Of a DNA stretch of 64,000 nt, positions 36,887 to 45,203 are shown in pieces. The position numbers were made by a program, and so were the translations under genes. Numbering within the stretch: position 1 is the stretch's first letter; every line of letters starts with the position of its first letter. The stretch comes from Robertmurraya siralis (lineage in GTDB: Bacteria > Bacillota > Bacilli > Bacillales > Cytobacillaceae). The notes under the pieces were generated by a model that worked only from the letters and a program-made list of their open reading frames with translations, did no database searches and was not told the DNA's origin. The stretch is taken from contig NZ_SWLZ01000001.1 of the NCBI RefSeq assembly GCF_005502275.1, forward strand, positions 248,001 through 312,000, given 5' to 3'.

Positions 36887-37061
36887 TTATTGACTATGGT
36901 TCCTCTCTCCTTTCAAGGCTTCATTGCGGTGATGTGACAAACGTTTTCAATCAGTTTAAAGCAAGTCCGCTTAGAAAGGAGATGACGGCTGCTTAAACCG
37001 ACATAAAATAGAAGCGTAAAAGTGGTTTAATCTATTAATCTTTGTTCGTAAGATATATAGG

Positions 37062-37769
37062 TTATTTTTTGGATTCATTACGAATTTTTTCTATATTACG
37101 GTTCATAAGTTTACGTGCAATGTTCTGATAAATCCATTTTTTAAGTGGTGTCAGTTGCTGTTGATATTTCTCAAAGAATTCATCCGGTGAATTGAACACT
37201 CCGAAATCATGGTTGATCCCTTCTTTTTGAATATAGGTATCATTGACATTCCATTCTACTTGAGGATTTTGAAAGTTATCGGTAGCGGCGCCATATCCAC
37301 AAAAGCTAGTTTGGCAATCGGAAAATTTTTCTTGGAGCTTTTTCAAATACTGATTGTCTAAAATGAAACCCTCCATGTTATACCACTGATCTTTATACAG
37401 TACTTCAACCCAACTGTGAACAATACTTTGTGGAGCAAGCCTGTAAATGACTCCTGTCATTGCTCCTTTTTGTAATTCCTTGTCAATGGTAAAACCATGA
37501 AATCTGCAAGGTATTCCAACTGCTCTTAGAAGAGCCATAAATAATGTACCTTTTGTATTACATTGTCCATAACCATCATTTAAGACTCTGGAGGCGGAAA
37601 TCGTATCGTCTGTATTATATCCAAATACGATATCGTCACGTACAAAATTATAAATTTGTAAAATTTTTTGGAAATCATCATAATTTCCCCAGCTCTTTTC
37701 CATTATTAATCTTTGGATTGAGTTATGTTTAAAATTCAACATTTTAGTTTCTTGCAAATACTTATTCAT
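37062..37769 (-). CDS. Transglutaminase-like domain protein
   Basis: Papain-fold protein of 235 residues. The catalytic Cys is in GYGQCNTKGTLFMALLRAVGI and the His in SIVHSWVEVLYKDQWYNMEG; the usual Asp position reads Glu, so activity is uncertain. There is no signal peptide, so a cytoplasmic role is likely; bacterial relatives are often peptidases or have no known function. AAGGAGGG precedes ATG 37769, which is better supported than starts further upstream. It lies 44 bases downstream of an AraC-type regulator gene and is probably co-transcribed with it. Confidence 0.82.
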   Translation of the reverse strand: MNKYLQETKMLNFKHNSIQRLIMEKSWGNYDDFQKILQIYNFVRDDIVFGYNTDDTISASRVLNDGYGQCNTKGTLFMALLRAVGIPCRFHGFTIDKELQKGAMTGVIYRLAPQSIVHSWVEVLYKDQWYNMEGFILDNQYLKKLQEKFSDCQTSFCGYGAATDNFQNPQVEWNVNDTYIQKEGINHDFGVFNSPDEFFEKYQQQLTPLKKWIYQNIARKLMNRNIEKIRNESKK

Positions 37770-37813
37770 TGTGTAACCCTCCTTATTTGCTTGATTACAC
37801 ATTATCAAAGTAC

Positions 37814-38569
37814 TCATTGGAAAACTTTCAAAAACTCGCTATTTCTTAAAATATTTTTTGCAGACATTCCAGTCATCAATTTATTAGTATGTGCAAGATG
37901 TGAGGGAGTATTAAAGCCAGCATTGAGAGCCGCTGTGGTAATATTTTCCCCATTAAAAATTAACTCATATGCTCTCTGAAGTTTGCGCAAAACAATAAAG
38001 CTTTTTAATGGAATACCTGTTTCTGCTTTGAATAAATGTGCCAAACGGCTTTCAGAAAGTCCGATTCTCTTAGAAAGATACTTGATTTGAAGGATTTCAT
38101 CTTCGGGCGTAAAGTCATCAAAAAGATTCAATACTTGTATCACTCGATCATCAAATGCTTTAAGATTATTATAAGAAAATGGAAAGATAACACTCTGAAT
38201 AAAGAATTGAATAGCTTCATCCTTTTTCTGTTCTAGCATATTTCTGAAATTTTCTTGCATAATCCTATTTTTTTCGTATGGAATAACAAAGAAGGGGCGA
38301 TTGTTTAGCAGCTCTCTCATTACTTGCCCAAGCTTTGTTGTAGGATCAATCAGCATGGTGAAATGAGGTTCTCCTTGGGTGTTAAATTTATGGGGGGTAT
38401 CCATGTTAATAATAATGGAGCTGCACGGGATAGGTTGTCCATTAACTTCAATAGTTAATTCCTTTTGGCTGGATAAGAACATTTGCAATAACCAGTGTTT
38501 ATGACACTCAGCTTCTATATTATTGGATATACCAATAAAATTTTTACCGTATTTCATAATATAGTTCAT
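37814..38569 (-). CDS. AraC-family transcriptional regulator
   Basis: Regulator with an N-terminal cupin-like sensing domain (about residues 1-150) and a C-terminal double helix-turn-helix: IKYLSKRIGLSESRLAHLFK and ITTAALNAGFNTPSHLAHTN. Length 251. AAGAGGGTGATAT precedes ATG 38569, favoured over an earlier in-frame ATG at 38593. It precedes the transglutaminase-like gene in the same direction, so it may regulate that gene or itself. The ligand is unknown. Confidence 0.87.
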   Translation of the reverse strand: MNYIMKYGKNFIGISNNIEAECHKHWLLQMFLSSQKELTIEVNGQPIPCSSIIINMDTPHKFNTQGEPHFTMLIDPTTKLGQVMRELLNNRPFFVIPYEKNRIMQENFRNMLEQKKDEAIQFFIQSVIFPFSYNNLKAFDDRVIQVLNLFDDFTPEDEILQIKYLSKRIGLSESRLAHLFKAETGIPLKSFIVLRKLQRAYELIFNGENITTAALNAGFNTPSHLAHTNKLMTGMSAKNILRNSEFLKVFQ

Positions 38570-38865
38570 TATATCACCCTCTTTTTTGTACATATATCCG
38601 AAACTTGGAACATAATAATCCGTATCTTAAGCTTTTACTATCTAAGCCACCATTCAACATTGGAATCAAAGGATACTAATATCGCCACTTACTTTATATA
38701 TTAATATACGCCAGCTTTTATTTTGCCATTTTGGCTTAATAAAATATATTTTTTACTAGGTTATTATCCGCATTTTTACTTTGTATTTTTTTAGTCCGCA
38801 GTAAAGTTTGAGTTAATGATACCAATAAAGTCGTTATCAAAATTTAATCATCCTGTTGATTCAAG

Positions 38866-38900
38866 AATGCGTCACTCTTTCGACACAGCGAGAGAGTGGC
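38866..38900. terminator. Isolated terminator-like hairpin
   Basis: GCGTCACTCTTTCG and CGAGAGAGTGGCGC pair over 14 positions with G-U wobbles and a 6-base loop, followed on the plus strand by CTTTTG. No gene ends here. It may insulate the ccm-nrf promoter from the upstream region. Confidence 0.45.
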
Positions 38901-39004
38901 GCCTTTTGTATTTGCAAAACCTGTCAACGATAGGAAACATAAGGCTTGATTTGATTTAAGTGATCTTTATTTGTTCACAATTTGGTAATAGGATGATCAT
39001 ATTT

Positions 39005-39020
39005 TGTGCGATAGATCACA
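39005..39020. promoter_or_regulatory. FNR-like site upstream of the ccm-nrf operon
   Basis: TGTGCGATAGATCACA has one mismatch to the Bacillus FNR consensus TGTGA-N6-TCACA. It lies 124 bases before the first gene. Confidence 0.55.
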
Positions 39021-39081
39021 GAAGAGGAATTGATATAAATGATTGAATGATGGAGAGGAATTAGTTATTCATTAGCATTAA

Positions 39082-39097
39082 TGTGAATAAGTTCACA
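39082..39097. promoter_or_regulatory. FNR- or Rex-type palindrome at the ccm-nrf promoter
   Basis: TGTGAATAAGTTCACA is a perfect TGTGA-N6-TCACA palindrome, so FNR is possible. It also fits the Rex core TGTGAA-N4-TTCACA, so an NADH-sensing repressor is an alternative. A -10-like TTCATA/CATAAA lies about 20 bases downstream (39115-39122), putting the palindrome near -38 to -40. Confidence 0.65.
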
Positions 39098-39143
39098 AAA
39101 ATGTCACTATTGTGTTCATAAAGGAAGAAAGGGTGTACACACA

Positions 39144-40106
39144 TTGAAAAGATTATCGTTCTTATGGACGTTTGTTTTTTGTTTAAGTTTGATGGTAACG
39201 GGAAGTGCAACTGCAGAAGAAACAAAAGATTCACTGAAAATGGAAGAACTTACTGTCCAGATCTTGCCTGAGTATTCCTATCATCCAAAAGATAAGGAAG
39301 GAAAGCGACCGCCTTTGCTTGTTGGCTATCATGGTTCGTTATTAAATAATACAGACAAAGCACAGAAGGGAAAAATTCAGATTCCTCTTCCAACAAAGGA
39401 GAAGAATTTTAAAATAGGTTTTGTTGCAGATTACTCAGCCGATATGCGGGATATGTATGAAATTGAGTATGAATTGGATGAAAAAGAAGGCTTTATCTCA
39501 TGGGAGACAAGTGAAGAAATTCAACCGCAGGAATTGTATCGCTTTGTGATTGAATATTATACAGACTCTATCGTTGATGGAGATAAAAAGACATTGGACT
39601 TTCATTTCGAAAGCTTTGCCGATATTGGTTTAATGAACTTAATTTTTGTGGAACCGCTAAAGACCGAAAGCTTTAAGCTTGAACCTGAAGCAGAAACGCA
39701 CCAAAAAAATAGCTATAACATGAACATGTTTCTGTACCAAGTTCAAGGGATGAAAAAAGGAGACGAAAAATCAATAAAATTGGAATATGAACGAGCAGAT
39801 GACCGAACAACAACGAAAATTATGGAAGAAATGGCAGGAAGTGCTGGAATGCAACAAGCCTCTGTGCGAAATAACGAGGAGAAGATTCCGACATGGTTGA
39901 TTATTACTGTCATTAGCGTCATTACGGTTATGTCTGCTATTTTGCTTGTTTATTTTCTAAAAAAATACAGTGCAAAAACTAAGACAAAATTAAAGCAACC
40001 TAAAAATAAAGAGGAAAATCATGCAAAGAAAGCCAAGCTTCGTGAAATGCTGCTTGAAGGTACTATTACAGAGGAAGAATACAACGAATTAATGAAAAAA
40101 ATATAG
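39144..40106 (+). CDS. Secreted membrane-anchored protein, first gene of ccm-nrf operon
   Basis: I do not recognise this 320-residue protein. It has a signal peptide (MKRLSFLWTFVFCLSLMVTG, cleavage near SATA-EE), an extracellular domain of about 210 residues without cysteines, one membrane helix (about residues 247-268, TWLIITVISVITVMSAILLV) and a short cytoplasmic tail ending in a SHOCT-like motif (LREMLLEGTITEEEYNELMK). No CXXCH haem motif is present. The TTG start has AGAAAGGG ten bases upstream. Its place, directly after the FNR/Rex-type promoter and 12 bases before ccmE, suggests a role in cytochrome c assembly or apocytochrome handling. That is inference from context only. Confidence 0.8.
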   Translation: MKRLSFLWTFVFCLSLMVTGSATAEETKDSLKMEELTVQILPEYSYHPKDKEGKRPPLLVGYHGSLLNNTDKAQKGKIQIPLPTKEKNFKIGFVADYSADMRDMYEIEYELDEKEGFISWETSEEIQPQELYRFVIEYYTDSIVDGDKKTLDFHFESFADIGLMNLIFVEPLKTESFKLEPEAETHQKNSYNMNMFLYQVQGMKKGDEKSIKLEYERADDRTTTKIMEEMAGSAGMQQASVRNNEEKIPTWLIITVISVITVMSAILLVYFLKKYSAKTKTKLKQPKNKEENHAKKAKLREMLLEGTITEEEYNELMKKI

Positions 40107-40118
40107 GAGGCTGAAGGA

Positions 40119-40565
40119 ATGACTAAAAACAAAAAAATCATTACGGGCTTAATGCTTGCGGCAGTTGCCATTGCGATCATGATGTTCTCATCAATGCCCA
40201 GTGCAGGAAGTAAGGAAATATCGATTTCTGAATTAGAACAAAATAAAGCTGAATATGTTGGCGAATATTTAATGACACAAGGTCTATTAAATAAGGAGTC
40301 TATTAAATGGGATGCTGATAAAATTGAGCTTCAGTTCGAAATTTATGATGAAAATAATGTGTCACTACCCGTTTTTCATAAGGGAATTAAACCGGACAAT
40401 TTTTCAGACGATATCATCGTAATCGTTGAGGGAATGCTCGATAAAAATGGCGTCTTTGAAGCTGAAAAGGTGCAAACGAAATGTCCTTCTAAATATGAAG
40501 GCGAAGATATGGAAAATTATGATGTCGAGACACATAAACAGATTTTAGGGGAGCAAAAAGATTAA
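40119..40565 (+). CDS. ccmE: Cytochrome c maturation haem chaperone CcmE, CxxxY type
   Basis: Periplasm-type haem chaperone of System I cytochrome c maturation. An N-terminal membrane anchor (about residues 6-24) is followed by an OB-fold domain. The haem-binding motif, HxxxY in Escherichia coli, reads Cys122-Pro-Ser-Lys-Tyr126 in TKCPSKYEG. The Cys variant is known from archaea and some sulfate reducers, where the pathway is called System I*. Length 148 is normal. AGGAGGC precedes the ATG. It lies between the unknown membrane protein and ccmF. Confidence 0.92.
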   Translation: MTKNKKIITGLMLAAVAIAIMMFSSMPSAGSKEISISELEQNKAEYVGEYLMTQGLLNKESIKWDADKIELQFEIYDENNVSLPVFHKGIKPDNFSDDIIVIVEGMLDKNGVFEAEKVQTKCPSKYEGEDMENYDVETHKQILGEQKD

Positions 40566-40586
40566 GTCAGACAGGCGGTGAGCAGC

Positions 40587-42572
40587 ATGTATATAATTGG
40601 GAATTTAAGCCTCTATTTAGGAATTGGGATCGCATTCTATTCAATTATTCTATACGTTTGGGGATTGAAAAATAAAAATAATAAAATGATTAACAGTGCA
40701 CGTGGAGGAGTTTTATCACTTGTTCTTCTTTCAAGCATAGCGACGTTTCTTTTGTTGTACAACTTAGGAACAAGTCAATTTCAATACAAATATGTAGCTG
40801 CGTATACAAGCGAAAACCTTCCGTTAGTTTACAAGCTAACTGCCTTTTGGGCTGGAAACGCCGGTTCTCTATTACTGTGGCTGTTTCTACTTTGTCTATA
40901 TACAGGATTTCTTGTTTTCTCAAAGGAAAAAAGAAATCCGATGATGCCGTATGTTTCTATTATTATGCTTCTTAATATTCTCTTTTTCTTTATTGTCATT
41001 GTCATTAGCGGCAATCCGTTTGAAATGACAGAAACAATACCTGCAGATGGAAAAGGCTTGAATCCGATGCTCCAGCATCCTGGTATGATTCTGCATCCTG
41101 TGACATTATATCTTGGTTATGTTGGACTCGCTGTCCCATTTTCATTTGCCATTGCCGCTCTTATTTTAAAACGTATGGATGCGGAATGGATTAAACTGAC
41201 AAGAAGGTGGACACTTGTTGCTTGGGTATTTTTAACGTTAGGAAATATTATTGGCGGCTGGTGGGCTTATTTAGAATTAGGCTGGGGAGGCTACTGGGCC
41301 TGGGACCCGGTTGAAAATGCCAGTTTCCTACCATGGCTAACAGTTTCAGCTTTTTTACATTCGGTTATGATTCAAGAAAGAAAAGGAATGCTGAAAACAT
41401 GGAATATAAGCCTGGTTATTATATCTTATTTACTAACTTTATTTGGAACTTTTTTAGTTCGAAGCGGTGTTTTGACAAGCGTCCACGCCTTTGGTGATGG
41501 AAATCTAGGCGCATATTTTCTTATTTTTATGGTCTTTATGATTGTATTATCACTTTATGTCGTCTTAACAAGGTACCAGTTGATCAAAAAAGAAACAAAT
41601 CCAATTGAATCATATTTTTCAAAAGAAAGTTCATTTTTATTAAATAATCTGATTCTAGTTGGAGGAGCATTCGCTGTTTTATGGGGGTCAATGTATCCTT
41701 TAATATCCGAGGCTCTGACGGGAACAAAAGTAAACGTTGGACCGCCATATTTTGAAAAGGTTATGGCGCCGATACTGCTTGGATTAATTGTATTAATGGG
41801 AATTTGTCCGCTCATTGCGTGGCAAAAAGCAACTTTTGAAAGATTTATTAAGAGCGCATTATGGCCTCTTATTGCCGGAGTGATCTCAGCAATCATTTTA
41901 GTTGCGATCGGTATAAAAGGGAGTTTTGCAATTGTAGGTCTTGCCTCAACTGTGTTTATGTTTGCTTCCCATCTCAAGGAGTTTTATGACGGGATCAGGG
42001 CGAGGAGAAAAGCCACAAAAGAAAGTGTGGCAATGGCCACGTGTAAGCTATTAGTCAAGAATCAAAGGAGATATGGCGGTTATATCGTTCATATTGGCAT
42101 TGCCGTCATTGCAATTGGAGTTATCTCATCGCACGCCTATGTAAAAGACACGCTGCAAACGGTAAGTGTTGGTGAAAAAGTGGAGATTGGTGATTATCAA
42201 TTAACATTTAACGGTTTAACGGAGCACTCTAAGAACGGAAATGGCATTGTTGTTGCAGCACTGGAAACTTCTTATAAAGGGAAAAGCGTAGGGACCATAA
42301 ATGCGGAAAAGATCTTCTATGAAACCTGGCCAGAACCAGCAACAGAAGTAGCGATCAAAACAAATTGGAAAGAAGATCTTTATGTTGTATTAAGCTCATG
42401 GGAAAGCAAAGATAAAGCGACATTTCAAGTCAAGGTCAACCCATTTGTAAGCTGGATTTGGTTTGGCGGCATGCTGATGGTATTTGGTACGGCTATAGCC
42501 TTAATCGGGGGTAAGACAACGACTTCTCGTGTGTACAAAATGGGAATACAACATAAAAAGGCAGGTGTTTAA
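40587..42572 (+). CDS. ccmF: Cytochrome c haem lyase subunit CcmF
   Basis: Large polytopic membrane protein that transfers haem from CcmE to apocytochrome. The tryptophan-rich WWD signature WGGYWAWDPVENASFLPWLT is present at about residues 228-250, with the haem-ligand-type histidines in MLQHPGMILHPVTLYLGY and further membrane segments to the C-terminus (LIGGKTT). The 661 residues fit CcmF/NrfE. I prefer ATG 40587, preceded by AGGCGGTGA, to the GTG at 40578 within that site. The ccmH-like gene begins two bases after its stop. Confidence 0.95.
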   Translation: MYIIGNLSLYLGIGIAFYSIILYVWGLKNKNNKMINSARGGVLSLVLLSSIATFLLLYNLGTSQFQYKYVAAYTSENLPLVYKLTAFWAGNAGSLLLWLFLLCLYTGFLVFSKEKRNPMMPYVSIIMLLNILFFFIVIVISGNPFEMTETIPADGKGLNPMLQHPGMILHPVTLYLGYVGLAVPFSFAIAALILKRMDAEWIKLTRRWTLVAWVFLTLGNIIGGWWAYLELGWGGYWAWDPVENASFLPWLTVSAFLHSVMIQERKGMLKTWNISLVIISYLLTLFGTFLVRSGVLTSVHAFGDGNLGAYFLIFMVFMIVLSLYVVLTRYQLIKKETNPIESYFSKESSFLLNNLILVGGAFAVLWGSMYPLISEALTGTKVNVGPPYFEKVMAPILLGLIVLMGICPLIAWQKATFERFIKSALWPLIAGVISAIILVAIGIKGSFAIVGLASTVFMFASHLKEFYDGIRARRKATKESVAMATCKLLVKNQRRYGGYIVHIGIAVIAIGVISSHAYVKDTLQTVSVGEKVEIGDYQLTFNGLTEHSKNGNGIVVAALETSYKGKSVGTINAEKIFYETWPEPATEVAIKTNWKEDLYVVLSSWESKDKATFQVKVNPFVSWIWFGGMLMVFGTAIALIGGKTTTSRVYKMGIQHKKAGV

Positions 42573-42573
42573 A

Positions 42574-43050
42574 GTGAAAGGAAAGTACTTGCTGTTTGTC
42601 TTGTTATTGTTCTTTTTGTCTTCTCCAACCTCTGTATGGGCGAACTTTGATTACAATGCAAAGGAATTCCAAGAAGTAGTAAACCAGCTTGATATGCAAG
42701 GACATTCCAATGATGATTTGGCAACCTGTAAGGTAAAGCAAATGTATTACAAAGAAGTGCAGGAAATGCTTGATGAAGGGATGACCCCTGAAGAGATCAT
42801 CGAGTTTTATGTAGCTGAATATGGTCAATCAGCATTAAAGGAGCCTGCGAAAGATAAAAGTGGATTAATTGCTTGGAGCATGCCAATAGTGGGGGTATTA
42901 ACTGGCATCGCTGTTCTCTTTTATTGGTTGAAGAGGGGAAAGAAAAAAGTAAGTGTTGATTCATCTGTGCCAGAAATAGCCTGGGAGTCTGAAGAAGACA
43001 AAGAGATCACAGAGAAAATTTTTGAAGAAGAGCGCCGCAAGCATTTTTAG
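42574..43050 (+). CDS. ccmH: CcmH/NrfF-like protein lacking the CXXC motif
   Basis: Homologue of the CcmH/CycL/NrfF thiol-oxidoreductase subunit of the haem lyase. It has a signal peptide (to about SVWA), then the family region ending YYKEVQEMLDEGMTPEEIIEFYVAEYGQ, and a C-terminal membrane helix (about residues 97-118, LIAWSMPIVGVLTGIAVLFY). The canonical LRCPxCQ reads LDMQGHS here, so both redox cysteines are missing. A single Cys follows in LATCKVK, at a position usually occupied by Ser. It therefore cannot act as a dithiol reductant in the usual way and may be a scaffold. GTG start with GGCAGGTG upstream. Confidence 0.82.
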   Translation: MKGKYLLFVLLLFFLSSPTSVWANFDYNAKEFQEVVNQLDMQGHSNDDLATCKVKQMYYKEVQEMLDEGMTPEEIIEFYVAEYGQSALKEPAKDKSGLIAWSMPIVGVLTGIAVLFYWLKRGKKKVSVDSSVPEIAWESEEDKEITEKIFEEERRKHF

Positions 43051-43062
43051 GAGCTGATAATC

Positions 43063-43419
43063 ATGATTTACGTTTTTTTAATCATAAGTTCGCTTATTAT
43101 TCTAGCGTGTATTTATTTTATACTCTCTCCTTTTTTTCTCACTAAGGAAAGCGATGAAGAAAAAGGAGACGAGAGCAATGATGAATTAACGCTTGAAGCC
43201 ATTTATCGTGCTGTTAACGAACTTGAAATGGATTATTTGATGAAAAAGGTAAACGAAGAGCATTACTTGAAATTAAAGGAAGAGTACCAACTGCTTGCCT
43301 CTAAAATGATGAAGCAAATGGGAGCTGAAAAAACGAAGCGCTCACAATCTAAAAATACAGACAATCTTGAGCTTGAATTATTAGCAGAGCTCCACAAGCT
43401 TAGAAAACAGGAAGGGTGA
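43063..43419 (+). CDS. CcmI-like membrane-anchored protein
   Basis: A 118-residue protein with one N-terminal membrane helix (about residues 2-24) and a soluble charged remainder. The stretch IYRAVNELEMDYLMKKVNEEHYLKLKEEY resembles the N-terminal region of CcmI/CycH (ALxELExD...YxxLK), the apocytochrome chaperone part of System I. The TPR half of full CcmI is absent. AGGAGCTGATAATC precedes the ATG. It is 12 bases after the ccmH-like gene, within the operon. Assignment is moderate. Confidence 0.72.
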   Translation: MIYVFLIISSLIILACIYFILSPFFLTKESDEEKGDESNDELTLEAIYRAVNELEMDYLMKKVNEEHYLKLKEEYQLLASKMMKQMGAEKTKRSQSKNTDNLELELLAELHKLRKQEG

Positions 43420-43428
43420 TGAAAAAAA

Positions 43429-43752
43429 ATGGATACACCTCCATTACATCCGAGCTGGCTCATTCATTTTTGGCTCAGCACTCCTGGATTAAATAAGGTA
43501 GATCCCCATCTTATGCTCGTTGTTGTCATCACGGTTATCGTTGCTCTCTTTCTATTAAGGAGAAAGAAAAGGAGCGGTGCAGCAATCGATCAGGAAGAGG
43601 TTCAATTTCAGCATTTGCTCAAGAAAAAGCAAATGCTCGAACAAGAACTGCTGATGCTTCAACCTGAAAGCTCGGAAGAAACTGCTAGGAAGAAGAAGGA
43701 ATTGGAAAGGCAATTAAGGTTGACAAAAGGGCAATTACGAGAGTTCACGTAG
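43429..43752 (+). CDS. Unknown membrane-anchored coiled-coil protein in ccm operon
   Basis: A 107-residue protein I do not recognise. It begins MDTPPLHPSWLIHFWLSTPG, then has one membrane helix (about residues 28-45, LMLVVVITVIVALFLLRRKK), then a predicted coiled coil rich in Gln, Leu, Glu and Lys (about 52-105). No cysteines. The ribosome site is AGGGTGATG. It lies between the CcmI-like gene and ccmA and may be a structural partner of the maturation complex; that is inference from position. Confidence 0.7.
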   Translation: MDTPPLHPSWLIHFWLSTPGLNKVDPHLMLVVVITVIVALFLLRRKKRSGAAIDQEEVQFQHLLKKKQMLEQELLMLQPESSEETARKKKELERQLRLTKGQLREFT

Positions 43753-43782
43753 CCGTTTAAAGAAAGCCTGAGCGCATATGAA

Positions 43783-44523
43783 GTGGAAGAAAATTACATG
43801 ATGAAAGAGATGGCTGATATGCTTGAAATTAAAAATTTGACCAAAGTCCTTGCGGATAAACTAGTTTTAAAAAATATCACCCTTACATTAAATAAGGGAG
43901 AAGTTCTAGCTGTAATTGGACCAAACGGGGCGGGGAAAAGTACATTTTTCAAATGCGTAGTCGGCCTTCTACAGCCAAGTAGTGGAGATATTTCTTTTGC
44001 TGGGCGGCAATTGACGAAAAAATCGCTGATAGCAAAACGTAAAATTGGCTTTCTTGGTCATGAATCCTATTTATATAGCTCTTTATCATCAGTGGAAAAT
44101 TTGCTGTTTTATGGAAAATTATATAAGGTTAATCATTTAGAAGAGAAAATTCCCTTGCTTCTTAAGGAGGTAGGGCTTCATTTATTCAAAGATGTACCGA
44201 TTCGCTCTTTTTCCAGAGGCATGATTCAACGGTTATCTATTGCTAGAGTACTCCTTTCTGAACCGGAAATTTTAATGCTCGATGAACCTCATACTGGACT
44301 AGATCAAGAGGCAGTGGCTCTTCTCAATCGCATAATTCTAAGCAAAAAGGCTGCAGGAATATCGATTATTCTGATTTCACACGATTTTGAGCAAGTTCAT
44401 AAGTTGGCCGATCGTGTCGCCGTTTTAAAAAGCGGGAGGATTATCGACACTCTTACGATGGGGGAAGAATCGAACCTTTATGAGATGAAGGAATGGTATG
44501 AAAAGGTGGTAACGGAAGGATGA
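43783..44523 (+). CDS. ccmA: Haem exporter ATP-binding protein CcmA
   Basis: ABC-transporter ATPase that drives release of holo-CcmE from CcmC. Walker A GPNGAGKST, signature SRGMIQRLSIAR and Walker B ILMLDEPHTGLD are intact, followed by the H-loop SHDFEQVH. About 235-246 residues. The start is uncertain: GTG 43783, ATG 43798 or ATG 43819 (MLEIKNLTK, with AAAGAGATGG upstream), and the last fits the family best. The stop overlaps the ccmB start by four bases. Confidence 0.92.
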   Translation: MEENYMMKEMADMLEIKNLTKVLADKLVLKNITLTLNKGEVLAVIGPNGAGKSTFFKCVVGLLQPSSGDISFAGRQLTKKSLIAKRKIGFLGHESYLYSSLSSVENLLFYGKLYKVNHLEEKIPLLLKEVGLHLFKDVPIRSFSRGMIQRLSIARVLLSEPEILMLDEPHTGLDQEAVALLNRIILSKKAAGISIILISHDFEQVHKLADRVAVLKSGRIIDTLTMGEESNLYEMKEWYEKVVTEG

Positions 44524-45203
44524 AAACAATTTTACTGGATGCCCTAACGATAGCAGGAAAGGATTTAAAGGGGGAATTAAGGTCAAAGCAAACGATAGGA
44601 ATGATGCTCGTTTTTTCGGCACTTGTCATCATTATTTTTAGCTTTGCCTTTGATCCTACCAGTAATACGGTTAAGGCAATTATTCCGGGACTTGTCTGGG
44701 TTATTACAATTTTTGCAGGCATTCTCGGTTTAAATCGTTCCTTTGTTTCAGAGTTAGAGAATCATTGTTTAACAGGCTTGCGAACAGCACCGATTGATCC
44801 ATCCAGTATTTATTTAGGAAAAGTGCTGGCAAATTTCTCGCTCGTAACCTCCGTACAACTGATCAGTATTCCGGTTTTATTTCTCTTATTTGGTTACCGC
44901 TTTACCGGGTCATATCTGTGGTTTTGCTGTATCGTAATTTGTGGGACTATTGGGTTCATTATTGTCGGCACCTTTTTGGCGGCACTTGCTGCTAATGCAA
45001 AAAATAGTGAGATGCTGCTACCTGTTTTGCTCCTCCCGTTAATCAGCCCATTATTGATCGCAGGAGTCCAGGCTACAAGAATTGTTCTTGAGAGCCTTGA
45101 GATAACGGATGCCATTTCATGGCTTAAGTTAATGATAGCATATGATTTTCTGTTTTTAGCTGTTTGCTTTTTGCTATTTGAATATATTATGGAGGAATCT
45201 TAA
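44520..45203 (+). CDS. ccmB: Haem exporter permease CcmB
   Basis: Membrane permease subunit that works with CcmA. It has about six hydrophobic segments over 227 residues and the CcmB-type stretch LGLNRSFVSELENHCLTGLRTAPIDPSSIYLGK. It overlaps ccmA (ATGA) and ccmC (TAATG) and is therefore translationally coupled to both. Confidence 0.93.
   Translation: MKTILLDALTIAGKDLKGELRSKQTIGMMLVFSALVIIIFSFAFDPTSNTVKAIIPGLVWVITIFAGILGLNRSFVSELENHCLTGLRTAPIDPSSIYLGKVLANFSLVTSVQLISIPVLFLLFGYRFTGSYLWFCCIVICGTIGFIIVGTFLAALAANAKNSEMLLPVLLLPLISPLLIAGVQATRIVLESLEITDAISWLKLMIAYDFLFLAVCFLLFEYIMEES

Noticed and set aside
36796-36996. 66-codon plus-strand frame
   Set aside because: No ribosome site, atypical composition, lies across the 12-bp inverted repeat.
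39144-40106. Calling the first operon gene a c-type cytochrome or a haem protein
   Set aside because: No CXXCH motif and no cysteine in the external domain.
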